A DNA stretch of 64,000 nt from the NCBI RefSeq assembly GCF_006439335.1, contig NZ_SAWY01000020.1, positions 1 to 64,000 on the forward strand. The letters run 5' to 3'. Source of the DNA: Litorilituus lipolyticus. GTDB taxonomy: Bacteria > Pseudomonadota > Gammaproteobacteria > Enterobacterales > Alteromonadaceae. A program made the position numbers and the translations under genes. Of this stretch, positions 45,712 through 55,470 are shown one piece after another; the stretch's first letter is position 1; every line of letters starts with the position of its first letter. Under the pieces are notes generated by a model. The model was given only the letters and a program-made list of their open reading frames with translations, did no database searches and was not told where the DNA came from.

Positions 45712-47007
45712 ATGTTCAAACATATTAATTTTCCTCGCCAAAGCGCCCTTATCGCCTTATGTCTTTCAGGCTTTCTACTAACGGCTTGTGATACCGACAG
45801 CACAGATTCAGCTGAACTAGCACGGGCGGTAGAACTAGAACGCCTTCGAGCGACTGGCGAAATTATTGAAACAGTGACAATTCACGGTGGGCAAACTCGC
45901 TTAATAGAAAGTGAAACCCACCAATTAAGCGCTACAGGTGTTGACAGTAATGGTGACACAAGAGATGTTACCGATGAACTTGAATGGACGTCCAGTGATG
46001 AAACCATAGCAAAAGTAAACAGCAAAGGGCTTGTTACCGCCGTGGCTAATTCAACCGTTAATCAAGGGTTGGTCACCATTACCGGCACAACAATTAATGG
46101 TATGTTCAACGATACTGAATTATCGGTAAGTGATGTTGCTGCAAGCGCCATTGAGCTTAAGCAAAAATCACCTGAAACTGGTAATATTTTCACCTGTATT
46201 GATGCCAGTGTTGATAGCAATGTTACCTACGAAGATGGTTATATCTCTTTAAACACAGTACGCGGCATGAGTTTTTCTGTTGACGATATGACGACTGCTA
46301 AAATTGATGATAAAGGCAATATATTTACTTCAAGCGCAGAAATTGAAAATACCATAGTTACAGCATCTATTGGCGAAATATCTGATCAACTGAGCGTTAC
46401 AGCAGATCCTAGCAGCTTAAATACCTTAGCGATTTTACGCAATGATGAAGAAATAAATCTCATTTCATTAGATGTAGGTGATCGTTTATCTTTTAATGCA
46501 CAAGCCACGTTATTAAGCGAAGTATCCGAAGAGTCTTTTGATATTGATAATAGTGTTGCATGGCAGTCAGGTAATGCCACGGTATTTGGTATCACTGCAG
46601 ACGGCGAAAATAAAGGGACTATTTTAGGTTTGAAACCTGGCATAACGACATTAAGCGCATTGTGTGGCGGTAAAAAAATTAGTGCTACTGTTAATGTTTC
46701 AGGTGAAGCGGATTTAGATGAGCTACAAATAAATGATGGTGAAGCCAATATTACTATCAGTAAAAATACCACTTTAGATTTAACTTTATTAGCTAAATAT
46801 ACCAGCGAAACCGCTTCATCACTTAATGTGACTGAGTTTACTCAGTGGTCACTTAATGGCAGTGAATTAGTTCACGCTGAATTAATTAAACAAGGTACAA
46901 GTAATAGTACATATCAACTCACAACTGCAAAAGATGTTACCGGAACTTTAATTGTTTCCGCAATATACGATGGCAATACCGTGAGCGTTATTATCACCAT
47001 TGAATAA
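45712..47007 (+). CDS. Lipoprotein with Big_2-type Ig-like domains
   Basis: The 431-residue protein has a signal ending LLTAC (Cys26). The first Ig-like domain (about 58-140) has the Big_2 pattern QLSATGVDSNGDTRDVTDELEWTSSDETIAKVNSKGLVTA, followed by three less clear repeats (about 142-230, 232-332, 335-431), one with a Cys pair. Probably a surface-exposed lipoprotein. It is transcribed with the barrel gene and ends at a strong terminator. Ligand unknown. Confidence 0.8.
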   Translation: MFKHINFPRQSALIALCLSGFLLTACDTDSTDSAELARAVELERLRATGEIIETVTIHGGQTRLIESETHQLSATGVDSNGDTRDVTDELEWTSSDETIAKVNSKGLVTAVANSTVNQGLVTITGTTINGMFNDTELSVSDVAASAIELKQKSPETGNIFTCIDASVDSNVTYEDGYISLNTVRGMSFSVDDMTTAKIDDKGNIFTSSAEIENTIVTASIGEISDQLSVTADPSSLNTLAILRNDEEINLISLDVGDRLSFNAQATLLSEVSEESFDIDNSVAWQSGNATVFGITADGENKGTILGLKPGITTLSALCGGKKISATVNVSGEADLDELQINDGEANITISKNTTLDLTLLAKYTSETASSLNVTEFTQWSLNGSELVHAELIKQGTSNSTYQLTTAKDVTGTLIVSAIYDGNTVSVIITIE

Positions 47008-47028
47008 ACCGTAACTTTGAAAGTAGTA

Positions 47029-47049
47029 CCTTCGAGCACTACTCTCGAA
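47029..47049. repeat. Short inverted repeat after the Ig-like lipoprotein
   Basis: CTTCGAG and CTCGAAG are exact inverted repeats with a seven-base spacer. There is no T-run. It lies between the stop codon and the main terminator and may be a transcript-end hairpin. Confidence 0.35.
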
Positions 47050-47111
47050 GCAATGCCTTCAAAAACATGCCTGAACACGGCGTCATTCATTGAATAGCAT
47101 TGGAAATAAAA

Positions 47112-47134
47112 AACCGCCTCTTGGGCGGTTTTTT
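47112..47134 (+). terminator. Rho-independent terminator of the lipoprotein gene
   Basis: AACCGCC and GGCGGTT around a five-base loop are followed by TTTT and preceded by an A-run, so it may also act on the minus strand for the small ORF that reads toward it. Confidence 0.9.
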
Positions 47135-47191
47135 ATTAACTTCTTTATCTGTTAACCCATAGACACTTTGATATGTGGTCAATACTTAGAC

Positions 47192-47284
47192 TTAGATCCA
47201 CGCAGCGGCATAAATTAAACCTGCTTGCACAAGTAAAATAATAGCAAGAGCACTTTTTAATACTTTATGTTTAATAACAGTCAT
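47192..47284 (-). CDS. 30-residue single-span membrane peptide
   Basis: A minus-strand frame starts MTVIKHKVLK and continues with one hydrophobic helix (SALAIILLVQAGLIYAAAWI). An ideal AAGGAG site lies five bases before the ATG, and a terminator lies on each side (47112-47134 and 47427-47458), so it looks like a stand-alone gene. No larger frame covers the gap. The second small peptide at 23488 has a similar plan. Function unknown; such peptides often bind or tune larger membrane proteins. Confidence 0.65.
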   Translation of the reverse strand: MTVIKHKVLKSALAIILLVQAGLIYAAAWI

Positions 47285-47426
47285 GGTTTCTCCTTAAACA
47301 CGCTAATACTAATTAATTAAAAATTAGCGTAATTCACAATTAGTCTTCATTAATAACTAAATGGCTGCAATCACCATACCAAAACCATTAACCTATTGAT
47401 TTATTGGTGTTTAATGAGGTTAATCA

Positions 47427-47458
47427 AAAAAGCCATTGCATCACTGCAATGGCTTTTT
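47427..47458. terminator. Terminator downstream of the TrmB-like gene
   Basis: AAAAAGCCATTGCA and TGCAATGGCTTTTT form a perfect 14-bp stem with a four-base loop. On the minus strand it ends the yadGH/trmB-like operon; the A- and T-runs make it bidirectional. Confidence 0.9.
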
Positions 47459-47508
47459 AGTCAGTATGAATAAATGTTAGTAAATTTAACTAGCTATTAC
47501 ATAAGTCA

Positions 47509-48186
47509 TTAGTAGCTAGCCGCTTTAACCAATAACTGCCAACATTGTTGACCACTTGCCTGATATTTAGCCTCAAATGGTGTAATAGGTTCAGCATCAT
47601 TAACTTCTGTTATCTCCCCGACTAAACCTGCTATATCAGCGGCTTCTTGAAACTCTTCCAAGTATAGTAACCAATTGCTACGAAGAATAATTTCTTCACC
47701 TAAAGTGATCAACACTGGAAAAACAGCACTGCCATGCCAGCGACGTTGTATATGCTTAGATTTAGGCCAAGGGTTGGGATACAAAATATAATGCTTGCTG
47801 ATCGGCCAATTTGCCGCTTTTACTAAACGGTAAAAGTCATTTAAATCTGCCCTGATTAAGTAAAAATTATCACCGTCATAAGTATGCTCTACATTACGAT
47901 TAATTCGATGTGCTGATTTATCAACTCCAATAACCAAGGCATCAGGATTACGCTTTGCAAGGAGGCGAGTACTTTGCCCTACACCACAGCAAGAGTCTAA
48001 AATAATCGGGCCATCAAAGGCTTGCACAATAGCATTTATTTCATCAAAGGCATCTTTAGTATGTGCCTGATACGGTTTCTGAAAAGGGTGAGTTAAATGT
48101 TTTTCAACAATTTCTTCCAGCTTTTCATGAATACCCTGCTGATTGGTGACAATGGCTTTAGAATCACCGGTATATTGCTCATTCAT
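47509..48186 (-). CDS. TrmB-like SAM-dependent methyltransferase
   Basis: The 225-residue protein has a SAM-binding loop (ILDSCCGVGQSTRLL), an acidic residue in VIGVDKS, and the TrmB-type blocks YPNPWPKSKHIQRRWHG and TPFEAKY, corresponding to the catalytic and substrate segments of tRNA (guanine-N7) methyltransferase. Sequence around these blocks differs from classical TrmB (for example YPNPW for FPDPW; TPFEAKY for TKFE-R), so it may be a second paralogue with another substrate. Transcribed with the yadGH genes, 13 bases after the permease. Confidence 0.75.
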   Translation of the reverse strand: MNEQYTGDSKAIVTNQQGIHEKLEEIVEKHLTHPFQKPYQAHTKDAFDEINAIVQAFDGPIILDSCCGVGQSTRLLAKRNPDALVIGVDKSAHRINRNVEHTYDGDNFYLIRADLNDFYRLVKAANWPISKHYILYPNPWPKSKHIQRRWHGSAVFPVLITLGEEIILRSNWLLYLEEFQEAADIAGLVGEITEVNDAEPITPFEAKYQASGQQCWQLLVKAASY

Positions 48187-48199
48187 CTCGTTTACCCTA

Positions 48200-48964
48200 C
48201 TAACTTCTTAATCCAATACCTTTACTGATCAGCACCATTGCCGTAACAAATAAAGTCACAATAAAAAAGCCAATTACAGCAAAGGCTGTCACTAAACTCA
48301 CGTCAGATATACCTAAAAAGCCATACCTAAATGCATTAACCATATAAACAATAGGATTGGCTTGCGAAACACCTTGCCAAAACTCAGGTAGCAAACTGAT
48401 TGAATAAAATACGCCACCTAAATACGTTAGCGGTGTTAGCACAAAGGTAGGAATAATCGAAATATCGTCAAAACTACCAGCAAAAATAGCATTAATTAAT
48501 CCCCCCAAGGCAAAGGTTGCAGAGGTTAAACTCACTGTGGCAATAATGACCCAAATATTATGCACTTGAATATCGACAAAAAATAATGCAACAAAGGTTA
48601 CGATTAGGCCGACTAAAATACCACGACACATACCGCCGCCAACATAGCCCGCAACGATAACCCAATTTGGTACTGGCGCTACTAACATTTCTTCAACATT
48701 TCGCTGCCATTTGGCACTAAAAAATGACGACGCGACATTTGAATAAGAGTTAGTGATAACACTCATCATAATAAGGCCAGGAACAATAAATGACATATAG
48801 TCAAAACCACCCATTTCACCAATACGCTTTCCAATTAGTGAGCCGAATATCACAAAATATAAACAAATGGTAATTGCTGGCGGAACTAAGGTTTGCACCC
48901 AAATTCGCATAAAGCGATGAACTTCTTTATGTAAAATACTTTTTAATGCAATGGTATTATTCAT
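48200..48964 (-). CDS. yadH: ABC-2 type exporter permease (YadH-like)
   Basis: The 254-residue membrane protein has six membrane helices and the ABC-2 family signature between about 90 and 230 (VEEMLVAPVPNWVIVAGYVGGGMCRG, FDDISIIPTFVLTPLTYLGGVFYSISLLP). It pairs with the ATPase one base upstream. The exported substrate of YadGH is not known. Confidence 0.92.
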   Translation of the reverse strand: MNNTIALKSILHKEVHRFMRIWVQTLVPPAITICLYFVIFGSLIGKRIGEMGGFDYMSFIVPGLIMMSVITNSYSNVASSFFSAKWQRNVEEMLVAPVPNWVIVAGYVGGGMCRGILVGLIVTFVALFFVDIQVHNIWVIIATVSLTSATFALGGLINAIFAGSFDDISIIPTFVLTPLTYLGGVFYSISLLPEFWQGVSQANPIVYMVNAFRYGFLGISDVSLVTAFAVIGFFIVTLFVTAMVLISKGIGLRS

Positions 48965-49909
48965 TTAAGCTTCTACCTTACTGTTTTCTTTTGTTTTATC
49001 AGCTTGATTAATTAAGCTGACAAAGAGTGCTTCTAATCGATTACTCTTATTTCGCATACTTTTTACCTCAACATCTTGTGATGATAGTTGTGCAAAAACC
49101 TGATTCAAACTCTGCTTTTTACTAATATCAATTTCTAGGGTGTGATCATCCAGTTGTCTCGAGACAACACCATCTAATGAAACTTGATGCTGAATCGGCG
49201 CCAAATCTAAAACAAAGGTTTCTGTATCGAGTTGTGCTAATAAACCTTTCATCGTGGTATTTTCAACAATTTCACCACCATCAATAATCGCGATATTGCG
49301 ACACAGCATTTCTGCCTCTTCTAAATAGTGTGTGGTTAAAATTATGGTGATGCCTTCTTTATTCAGTACTTGTAAGAAGTCCCACATTGCTCGACGTATT
49401 TCAATATCAACACCTGCGGTCGGCTCATCAAGAATTAACATTTTTGGCTCGTGCATTAACGCTCGAGCAATCATTAAACGACGCTTCATTCCACCAGAAA
49501 GCGCTCTCGCTGGTTCATTACGCTTGTCCCATAACTCAAGTTGTTTTAGGTATTTTTCTGCACGGATTAATGCGGTTTTTCTATCTACGCCATAGTAACC
49601 CGCTTGATTTACCAAAATATTGGTCAACGGTTCAAATTGATTAAAGTTAAACTCTTGTGGCACTAAGCCAATATGACTTTTTGCCTCTTCCAAGGCGTTA
49701 TCAATATCATGACCATATATTTTAACTTGCCCTTGTGTCTTATTTACCAAGGAGGTCATCACGCCAATGGTCGTTGATTTACCCGCGCCGTTAGGGCCGA
49801 GTAAAGCAAAAAAGTCACCCTGCTCAACTTTCAGTTCAATATTTTTTAACGCCTGAAAGCCACCTTTATAGGTTTTCTTTAAGCCGGTAATTTCTAATGC
49901 ATAGGTCAT
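48965..49909 (-). CDS. yadG: ABC exporter ATP-binding protein (YadG-like)
   Basis: The ATG at 49909 (MTYALEITGLKKTY) is preferred over a TTG seven codons earlier, because it matches the start of E. coli YadG. The 314-residue ATPase has Walker A GPNGAGKST, the Q-loop VPQEFNFN, signature LSGGMKRR, Walker B LILDEPTAGVD and switch His in TTHYLEEAE, then the YadG C-terminal domain ending NKSNRLEALFVSLIN. Energises YadH. Confidence 0.93.
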   Translation of the reverse strand: MTYALEITGLKKTYKGGFQALKNIELKVEQGDFFALLGPNGAGKSTTIGVMTSLVNKTQGQVKIYGHDIDNALEEAKSHIGLVPQEFNFNQFEPLTNILVNQAGYYGVDRKTALIRAEKYLKQLELWDKRNEPARALSGGMKRRLMIARALMHEPKMLILDEPTAGVDIEIRRAMWDFLQVLNKEGITIILTTHYLEEAEMLCRNIAIIDGGEIVENTTMKGLLAQLDTETFVLDLAPIQHQVSLDGVVSRQLDDHTLEIDISKKQSLNQVFAQLSSQDVEVKSMRNKSNRLEALFVSLINQADKTKENSKVEA

Positions 49910-50210
49910 AAATTGTCTCGATGCGATCAAAGTCTCTCAATGGTTACTCAATATGGTGATTAAACTATCAATTTCAATAGCCGCTCGTTGATATTTGTCA
50001 CAACATTACACTTGCGCGTTAAAGTAAAGAGTCGCTTACTTGAAAGTTAAACAACAGTTATTCACCAGTCTATTCAAGCCACTCAACGCCTTTCCCTTGT
50101 CATGACATTGTATACAAATTATAGTGCTTACAAGATCTTGTCTAAAACATTCAGGCTTTTATTGTTAAAGCTACGATAGAGTAGTTAACATGAGAGCTTA
50201 AGGAAATTTA

Positions 50211-52520
50211 ATGTCTAAACCTTTTTTCAAGCAATTCAACATTATCACAACTGTTGCATTAGCCATTTCGTTAAGTGCCTGTCAAAGCACATTAACTCAA
50301 GAAACAACTCAACAACAATCGGCTACTGCTTCACAGCAATTAACTCTAAATAGTATCTATAAAGAAAAAGCTTTTAAGTCAGAGCGTATTGGCCAGATTC
50401 GCTGGCTAAGCGATGGTAGTGGCTATTTAAGTGTAGAAAAAAGTGAGCAAGCAAAGGGTCAAGGTAAGAGTATTGTTCAATACGATCCAAAAACATTAGC
50501 TGCCACTATCTTAGTCAGTGCAGCTCAACTCACACCTACAGGAAAAGAGCATGCTTTAAGCATTGATGATTATCGTTTTTCAGATGATCGCAGCAAGGTA
50601 CTTATTTATACCAATAGCAAAAAAGTTTGGCGTTCAAACAGTCGTGGCGATTACTGGTTGTTTGATATTAAGCAAAATAAATTAACACAATTAGGAGGTG
50701 AGCATGGCAACACCAGCCAGCTGATGTTTGCTAAATTTTCTCCTGACGCCCGCAATATTGCCTATGTGCTGCACAATAACCTTTACCTGCAAAATTTATC
50801 CACACTTGAAATTACTCAACTGACCAACACCGCGGGTAATGGCATAATCAACGGCTTATTTGATTGGGTCTATGAAGAAGAATTTCTGATCCGTGACGGC
50901 TTTCGCTGGAGCCCTGACGGCAAAAAAATTGCCTATTGGCAACTTGATACCAGTGGTAGTAAAGATTTTATTATGATTAATAATACCGATGCTTTATACC
51001 CAACACTAACTAAATTTCCTTACCCTAAAGTTGGTGAAACCAATGCTCTTGCTAACGTGGGGATTGTTGATATCAGCAGTAAAAAAACTACATGGAGTAA
51101 ACTGCCTAATAACTCTCGCAACATGTATATTCCACGCATGAATTGGTCAGGTAATAGTGATGAAATTCTCATTCAACATGTCAATCGTAAACAAGATACC
51201 AATCACCTTTACTTAACCAATGCCACTACGGGTAAAGTTAATCTAGTGATGACTGAGCAAGAAGAAACTTTCCTTGATTTTTTTGATGATGCGCGCTGGC
51301 TAGATAACGGCAATAGCTTCATCTGGACCAGTGAACGCAGTGGTTGGCGACACCTTTATCGAATTACTAGAGACGGCTCATCAGTCATTAACCTAACTCA
51401 AGGTGACTTTGATATTACTAGTATTAAAGCCGTTGATGAAAAAAATGGCTGGTTATATTTTATCGCCTCGCCTGACAATGTCAGTCAGCGTTACTTATAC
51501 CGCAGTAAACTTGATGGTTCTTTGTCTAACCAGCGTGTTACTCCTGAGCAACATCAAGGCTTTAACTACTATCAAATGGCAGATAACGGCAGTTGGGCGA
51601 TACATTCGCATTCCAGCTTTAGCCAACCAACGACCAAATATTTGGTCAATATTGCACCTGATGCTGACAGCAAACATGTTAGCCAGCATACCCTTATGAA
51701 AAACAGTGCATTAACGGCTAAATTGGCGAAAATCGATTTAGCTCAAACAGAATTTTTTCAAGTTGAAGCACAAGACGGTGTGGTACTCGATGGCTATATC
51801 ACAAGACCAGCCAACTTTGACGCCAGCAAAAAATACCCAATCATCTTCTACGTATACGGTGAAGCTTGGGGACAAACGGTACAAGATAAATGGCGTGGCA
51901 ATGCCTTTATGTGGGATCAATTGTTAACCCAGCAAGGCTTTATTGTTGCTTCTATTGATAACCGCGGTACTCGCGCACCAAAAGGTCAAGCATGGCGTAA
52001 ATCCATTTATGGTGGTGTAGGTATTTTATCTTCACGTGACCAAAGTGATGCACTAAAAGCCATGAGTAAACGCTGGTCTTACATTGATACAGACCGCGTT
52101 GCTATTTGGGGACACTCTGGTGGCGGCTCAATGACCTTAAACATGCTATTCAGATACCCTGAGCAATACCATGTAGGTATTTCATCAGCACCAGTAGCAG
52201 ACCAGTTACTGTACGATACTATTTACCAAGAACGCTACTCAGGTTTACTAGAAGATCACGCAAAAGGTTACAAACAAGGCTCACCTATTACCCATGCAAA
52301 AAATTTACAAGGTGATTTATTACTAGTGCATGGTACCGGTGACGATAATGTCCATTATCAAGGTGCTGAACGGTTAATTAATGAATTGATTAAGCATAAT
52401 AAGCAATTTGAATTTATGTCATATCCTAATCGCAGCCATAGTCTGCGAGAAGGTAAAGGCACAACCTTGCACTATAAAACCATGAAAACCAATTTCTTAA
52501 AAGAGCACTTATTAAACTAA
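50211..52520 (+). CDS. DPP-IV-type S9 peptidase, lipoprotein
   Basis: The 769-residue protein has a signal ending SLSAC (Cys24), an N-terminal beta-propeller (about 95-470, with the DPP-IV motif DWVYEEEF) and a C-terminal alpha/beta hydrolase with Ser636 in GHSGGGS, Asp711/Asp712 in GTGDDNVH and His743 in NRSHSL. Members remove X-Pro or X-Ala dipeptides from peptide N-termini; the double-Glu motif EE supports dipeptidyl activity. The lipid anchor places it in the periplasm or at the outer membrane. Together with the M3 peptidase at the other end of the window it points to peptide use. Confidence 0.9.
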   Translation: MSKPFFKQFNIITTVALAISLSACQSTLTQETTQQQSATASQQLTLNSIYKEKAFKSERIGQIRWLSDGSGYLSVEKSEQAKGQGKSIVQYDPKTLAATILVSAAQLTPTGKEHALSIDDYRFSDDRSKVLIYTNSKKVWRSNSRGDYWLFDIKQNKLTQLGGEHGNTSQLMFAKFSPDARNIAYVLHNNLYLQNLSTLEITQLTNTAGNGIINGLFDWVYEEEFLIRDGFRWSPDGKKIAYWQLDTSGSKDFIMINNTDALYPTLTKFPYPKVGETNALANVGIVDISSKKTTWSKLPNNSRNMYIPRMNWSGNSDEILIQHVNRKQDTNHLYLTNATTGKVNLVMTEQEETFLDFFDDARWLDNGNSFIWTSERSGWRHLYRITRDGSSVINLTQGDFDITSIKAVDEKNGWLYFIASPDNVSQRYLYRSKLDGSLSNQRVTPEQHQGFNYYQMADNGSWAIHSHSSFSQPTTKYLVNIAPDADSKHVSQHTLMKNSALTAKLAKIDLAQTEFFQVEAQDGVVLDGYITRPANFDASKKYPIIFYVYGEAWGQTVQDKWRGNAFMWDQLLTQQGFIVASIDNRGTRAPKGQAWRKSIYGGVGILSSRDQSDALKAMSKRWSYIDTDRVAIWGHSGGGSMTLNMLFRYPEQYHVGISSAPVADQLLYDTIYQERYSGLLEDHAKGYKQGSPITHAKNLQGDLLLVHGTGDDNVHYQGAERLINELIKHNKQFEFMSYPNRSHSLREGKGTTLHYKTMKTNFLKEHLLN

Positions 52521-52581
52521 GTTTTTCTTTAAAATTCACGATAGAACAGTGGGGCGAATTACGACTTTGCCCCACTAATGA

Positions 52582-54837
52582 TCATAATAAATACTGCTGA
52601 CAACATTGATATAGTTCATCAATGTTAATTGGCTTACCAATATGTTTTTCAAAGCCATGCTGTAAGTAATACTGAATATCACTCTCCATGACATTAGCAG
52701 TTAAAGCAATAATTGGAGTGTCAGGATAAAGTGGTTTAATAACCTTACAAGCTTCTACCCCGTCTAATATTGGCATTTGAATATCCATGAAAATAATATC
52801 AAAGTCATTATTTTCCATTAACTCAATGGCTTCTTGCCCATTGCTCGCAACCATAACTTGCGCTTTTGTTGGCTTAATCATAGTTTGAAAGATAACCTTA
52901 TTAATGTTGTTATCTTCAGCTAATAATATTCTTTTTCCTTGAAGGTCAGGCACTTGTTTCGAATTCGATTTAAAATCATCATCATTCACCTCCACAGGTG
53001 AAAGAGGTAGCAACACTTTAAATGTAGAGCCTTTAGTTAACTCACTATCCACAATAATAAAACCATTCATTAAATCGACTAAACTATGTGTAATTGCCAT
53101 ACCTAAGCCCGTACCACCAAACTTTCGAGTGGTTGAGTTATCTGCTTGCTCAAAGCGATTAAATAATCGTTGTACTGCATCTTCTGACATTCCTACGCCA
53201 GTATCTTCAATATGAAAATACAGGTTTCCTTGTTCATTGGTATCAATGGAAATGGTTACACTACCTTGTTCTGTAAACTTAACCGCATTTGAACAAATAT
53301 TGAGTAAAACTTGTTTCACTCTCACGGCGTCACCCAGCCAACCATTTTGATAACGTTCCCCCTTAATCACTTTCAATGCGATAGATTTTTCATCCGCTTC
53401 GATTTTTAAAGCAGCGTATACCGCATCAACAATAAGATTTAAGTTAAAGGGCGCCTGCTCTAAATCAAGCTTTCCCGCCTCTATTTTCGAGAAGTCTAAA
53501 ATATCATTAATAATGGTTAGCAGTGTCTTTGAAGAATACATTGCTTTATTTAACAAATCATTTGCTTCAACGGTTTGTTGCATTTGCTTTAACAATTGCA
53601 ACGTGCCTAAAACCCCATTCATGGGTGTTCTTATTTCATGGCTCATATTCGCCAAGAACAAAGATTTGGATTTATTTGCTTCTTCAGCAAGTTGTTTGGC
53701 TTGTTCGACTTCTTGTTTTTGGTTAGAAAGGGCTTCGTTTTGCTCTTGTAACTGCTCATTGTTATAGGCTAATTCTTTAACCTGTTCTTTCACTATGCGC
53801 TTTAAACGTTTATTAAACCGCACTTGTACGATGAAATAAGCAATAAATAGCAGCATTAAAATCATGACAAAATAGGCAAATCGATTATTTAGTTCAAATT
53901 GTTTGGGGGCATAGTCCTCTAGTAATAATCCCTCAACGTTTGATTCAGCAGGCGCCATTTTCAAATCTTTATAGGTTTGAGCAATACGTTCAAAACGTGC
54001 AGGAAAAACGTTACCTATAGGCACAAATGTCGCCTTGATTAAACTTTCAGTAATTCTGGCTTCTTCCAATAGCCTATCTTTCGATTTATTTACATGATAT
54101 TTATTAATAATGAGTTCGACGATTTCTTTTTGATGCTCTAAGGCATATAACCAACCTTGACGGGTCGCTTCTACAAAACGTTGTACGCTTTCAATATCCT
54201 GCTTAATTCTTTTTTCAGTTGTGAATAGTAAGTCGCCATAAAAGTCTATTCCATAGCTCGCGGGATCAATAAGGTTTACGGCGAGGTTTTTTTGCTGATA
54301 ACTAAAGGGTTGATCGGAACGATAAGCAGCCATCACTTCAGCCGTTCCTTCCGTTAATGCCCAATCGTTGAAGTTATGTGGCACAAACTCATACTTACCT
54401 TCATAGACACCGAACATTTGCAGTAATGCCTGTAACGACGCATCATCGACACTTCGTTGAAACATGATTTTTTTGCTATGCAAATCATAAGGACTTGTAA
54501 TATCTAAATTTTTCAATGACATAAATACGAGAGGGCTAGTTTGAAAAACTGTACTGGCAATAACAACAGGTGCACCATTCAAACGTTGCATAACAATAGA
54601 AGAGTCTGCTATGCCAAAGTCAGCTCTGCCTTCTAACACATCGTTTATAGCACTAGTATTTATATCCCTTTCTCTTATTTCTACCTCAAACCCAGCATCC
54701 TTATAAAAGCCTTTCTCCTTCGCGGCATAAAAACCAGCAAACTGAAATTGATGAAACCATTTCAACTGCAATACAACTTTCTCTTGTGAAAACACAAAGG
54801 GAGAGAAAAATAACAAGGCCAATATAAGTTTTTGCAT
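52582..54837 (-). CDS. Hybrid sensor kinase with THI5/NMT1-like ligand-binding domain
   Basis: The 751-residue protein has a signal peptide (1-17), a periplasmic type-2 binding-protein domain of the THI5/NMT1 kind (about 18-300, [34 protein letters not shown]), one membrane helix (about 322-341), a coiled coil, HisKA with [15 protein letters not shown] (His400), HATPase with NICSNAVKF and GGTGLGM, and a C-terminal receiver (phospho-acceptor Asp685, [11 protein letters not shown]). No phosphotransfer (HPt) domain is present, so an external HPt is required. The binding domain family takes pyrimidine, thiamine precursor or related ligands; the actual ligand is unknown. Confidence 0.9.
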   Translation of the reverse strand: MQKLILALLFFSPFVFSQEKVVLQLKWFHQFQFAGFYAAKEKGFYKDAGFEVEIRERDINTSAINDVLEGRADFGIADSSIVMQRLNGAPVVIASTVFQTSPLVFMSLKNLDITSPYDLHSKKIMFQRSVDDASLQALLQMFGVYEGKYEFVPHNFNDWALTEGTAEVMAAYRSDQPFSYQQKNLAVNLIDPASYGIDFYGDLLFTTEKRIKQDIESVQRFVEATRQGWLYALEHQKEIVELIINKYHVNKSKDRLLEEARITESLIKATFVPIGNVFPARFERIAQTYKDLKMAPAESNVEGLLLEDYAPKQFELNNRFAYFVMILMLLFIAYFIVQVRFNKRLKRIVKEQVKELAYNNEQLQEQNEALSNQKQEVEQAKQLAEEANKSKSLFLANMSHEIRTPMNGVLGTLQLLKQMQQTVEANDLLNKAMYSSKTLLTIINDILDFSKIEAGKLDLEQAPFNLNLIVDAVYAALKIEADEKSIALKVIKGERYQNGWLGDAVRVKQVLLNICSNAVKFTEQGSVTISIDTNEQGNLYFHIEDTGVGMSEDAVQRLFNRFEQADNSTTRKFGGTGLGMAITHSLVDLMNGFIIVDSELTKGSTFKVLLPLSPVEVNDDDFKSNSKQVPDLQGKRILLAEDNNINKVIFQTMIKPTKAQVMVASNGQEAIELMENNDFDIIFMDIQMPILDGVEACKVIKPLYPDTPIIALTANVMESDIQYYLQHGFEKHIGKPINIDELYQCCQQYLL

Positions 54838-54956
54838 GTATAAAAAAGCTCCTTAGATAGTATTGTTAGCTTAGCTTATTTTAGACTTAATGGTATCGAC
54901 CTTACTCACTGATTGTGCAGTAAACCTTTCCACTGTTCAGTGAAAGTTTTTCCATT

Positions 54957-55358
54957 TCAACACTTTGAGGAATGATGCTCAACAATAAGCCATTCTCCAT
55001 TACGACAATGAAGCGTGATACTAAAACGTGCCGCTACAGATTTTTCATTATCGCCATCCTTGAGTAAAAAGGTATATAGCCCAGAACATACGGCAGTATT
55101 ATCGAAATAGCGCAGATAGTTTTCGATAATATGTACCGAACAAGCTTGATGAGTTAATAACTCCTCAAAGTAAGTTCTAATTGCTGGATTAGTTATGCGT
55201 TGTTTAGTGGTAAAAGTACCCCAAAGTGCTGCGTCATGAGCATATAACGAACAAATCTTATCAACATTTCCTGCTGACACACCTTCTTGCCACCTTATTA
55301 GCAAAGATAATATTTCTTGTTGTGGGGTGCTCTTGTTATCATCAATAGCATTATTCAT
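54957..55358 (-). CDS. NTF2-like protein (SgcJ/EcaC or CaMKII-association-like)
   Basis: The 133-residue protein resembles the cone-shaped NTF2-like family: LLIRWQEGVSAGNVDKICSLYAHDAALWGTF, FEELL, RYFDNTAVCSGLYTFLL and a final WLIVEHHSS. No signal peptide, so cytoplasmic. AAGGTAAT precedes the ATG. The family binds small hydrophobic ligands or acts as isomerase or oligomerising domain; no function can be assigned. Confidence 0.8.
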   Translation of the reverse strand: MNNAIDDNKSTPQQEILSLLIRWQEGVSAGNVDKICSLYAHDAALWGTFTTKQRITNPAIRTYFEELLTHQACSVHIIENYLRYFDNTAVCSGLYTFLLKDGDNEKSVAARFSITLHCRNGEWLIVEHHSSKC

Positions 55359-55470
55359 TTTATTACCTTGCTAAAACACTTCATTTAGATTCTAACTATA
55401 AAGCGAAGTTTATTAATGAGATAGCAAATCTGAAAAATAATATTTTTAATCATAAGTTTTCAAGGAATCT

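Noticed and set aside
46386-46772. 128-codon minus-strand frame inside the Big_2 lipoprotein gene
   Set aside because: It is antisense to a gene with a clear signal peptide and domains; no independent support.
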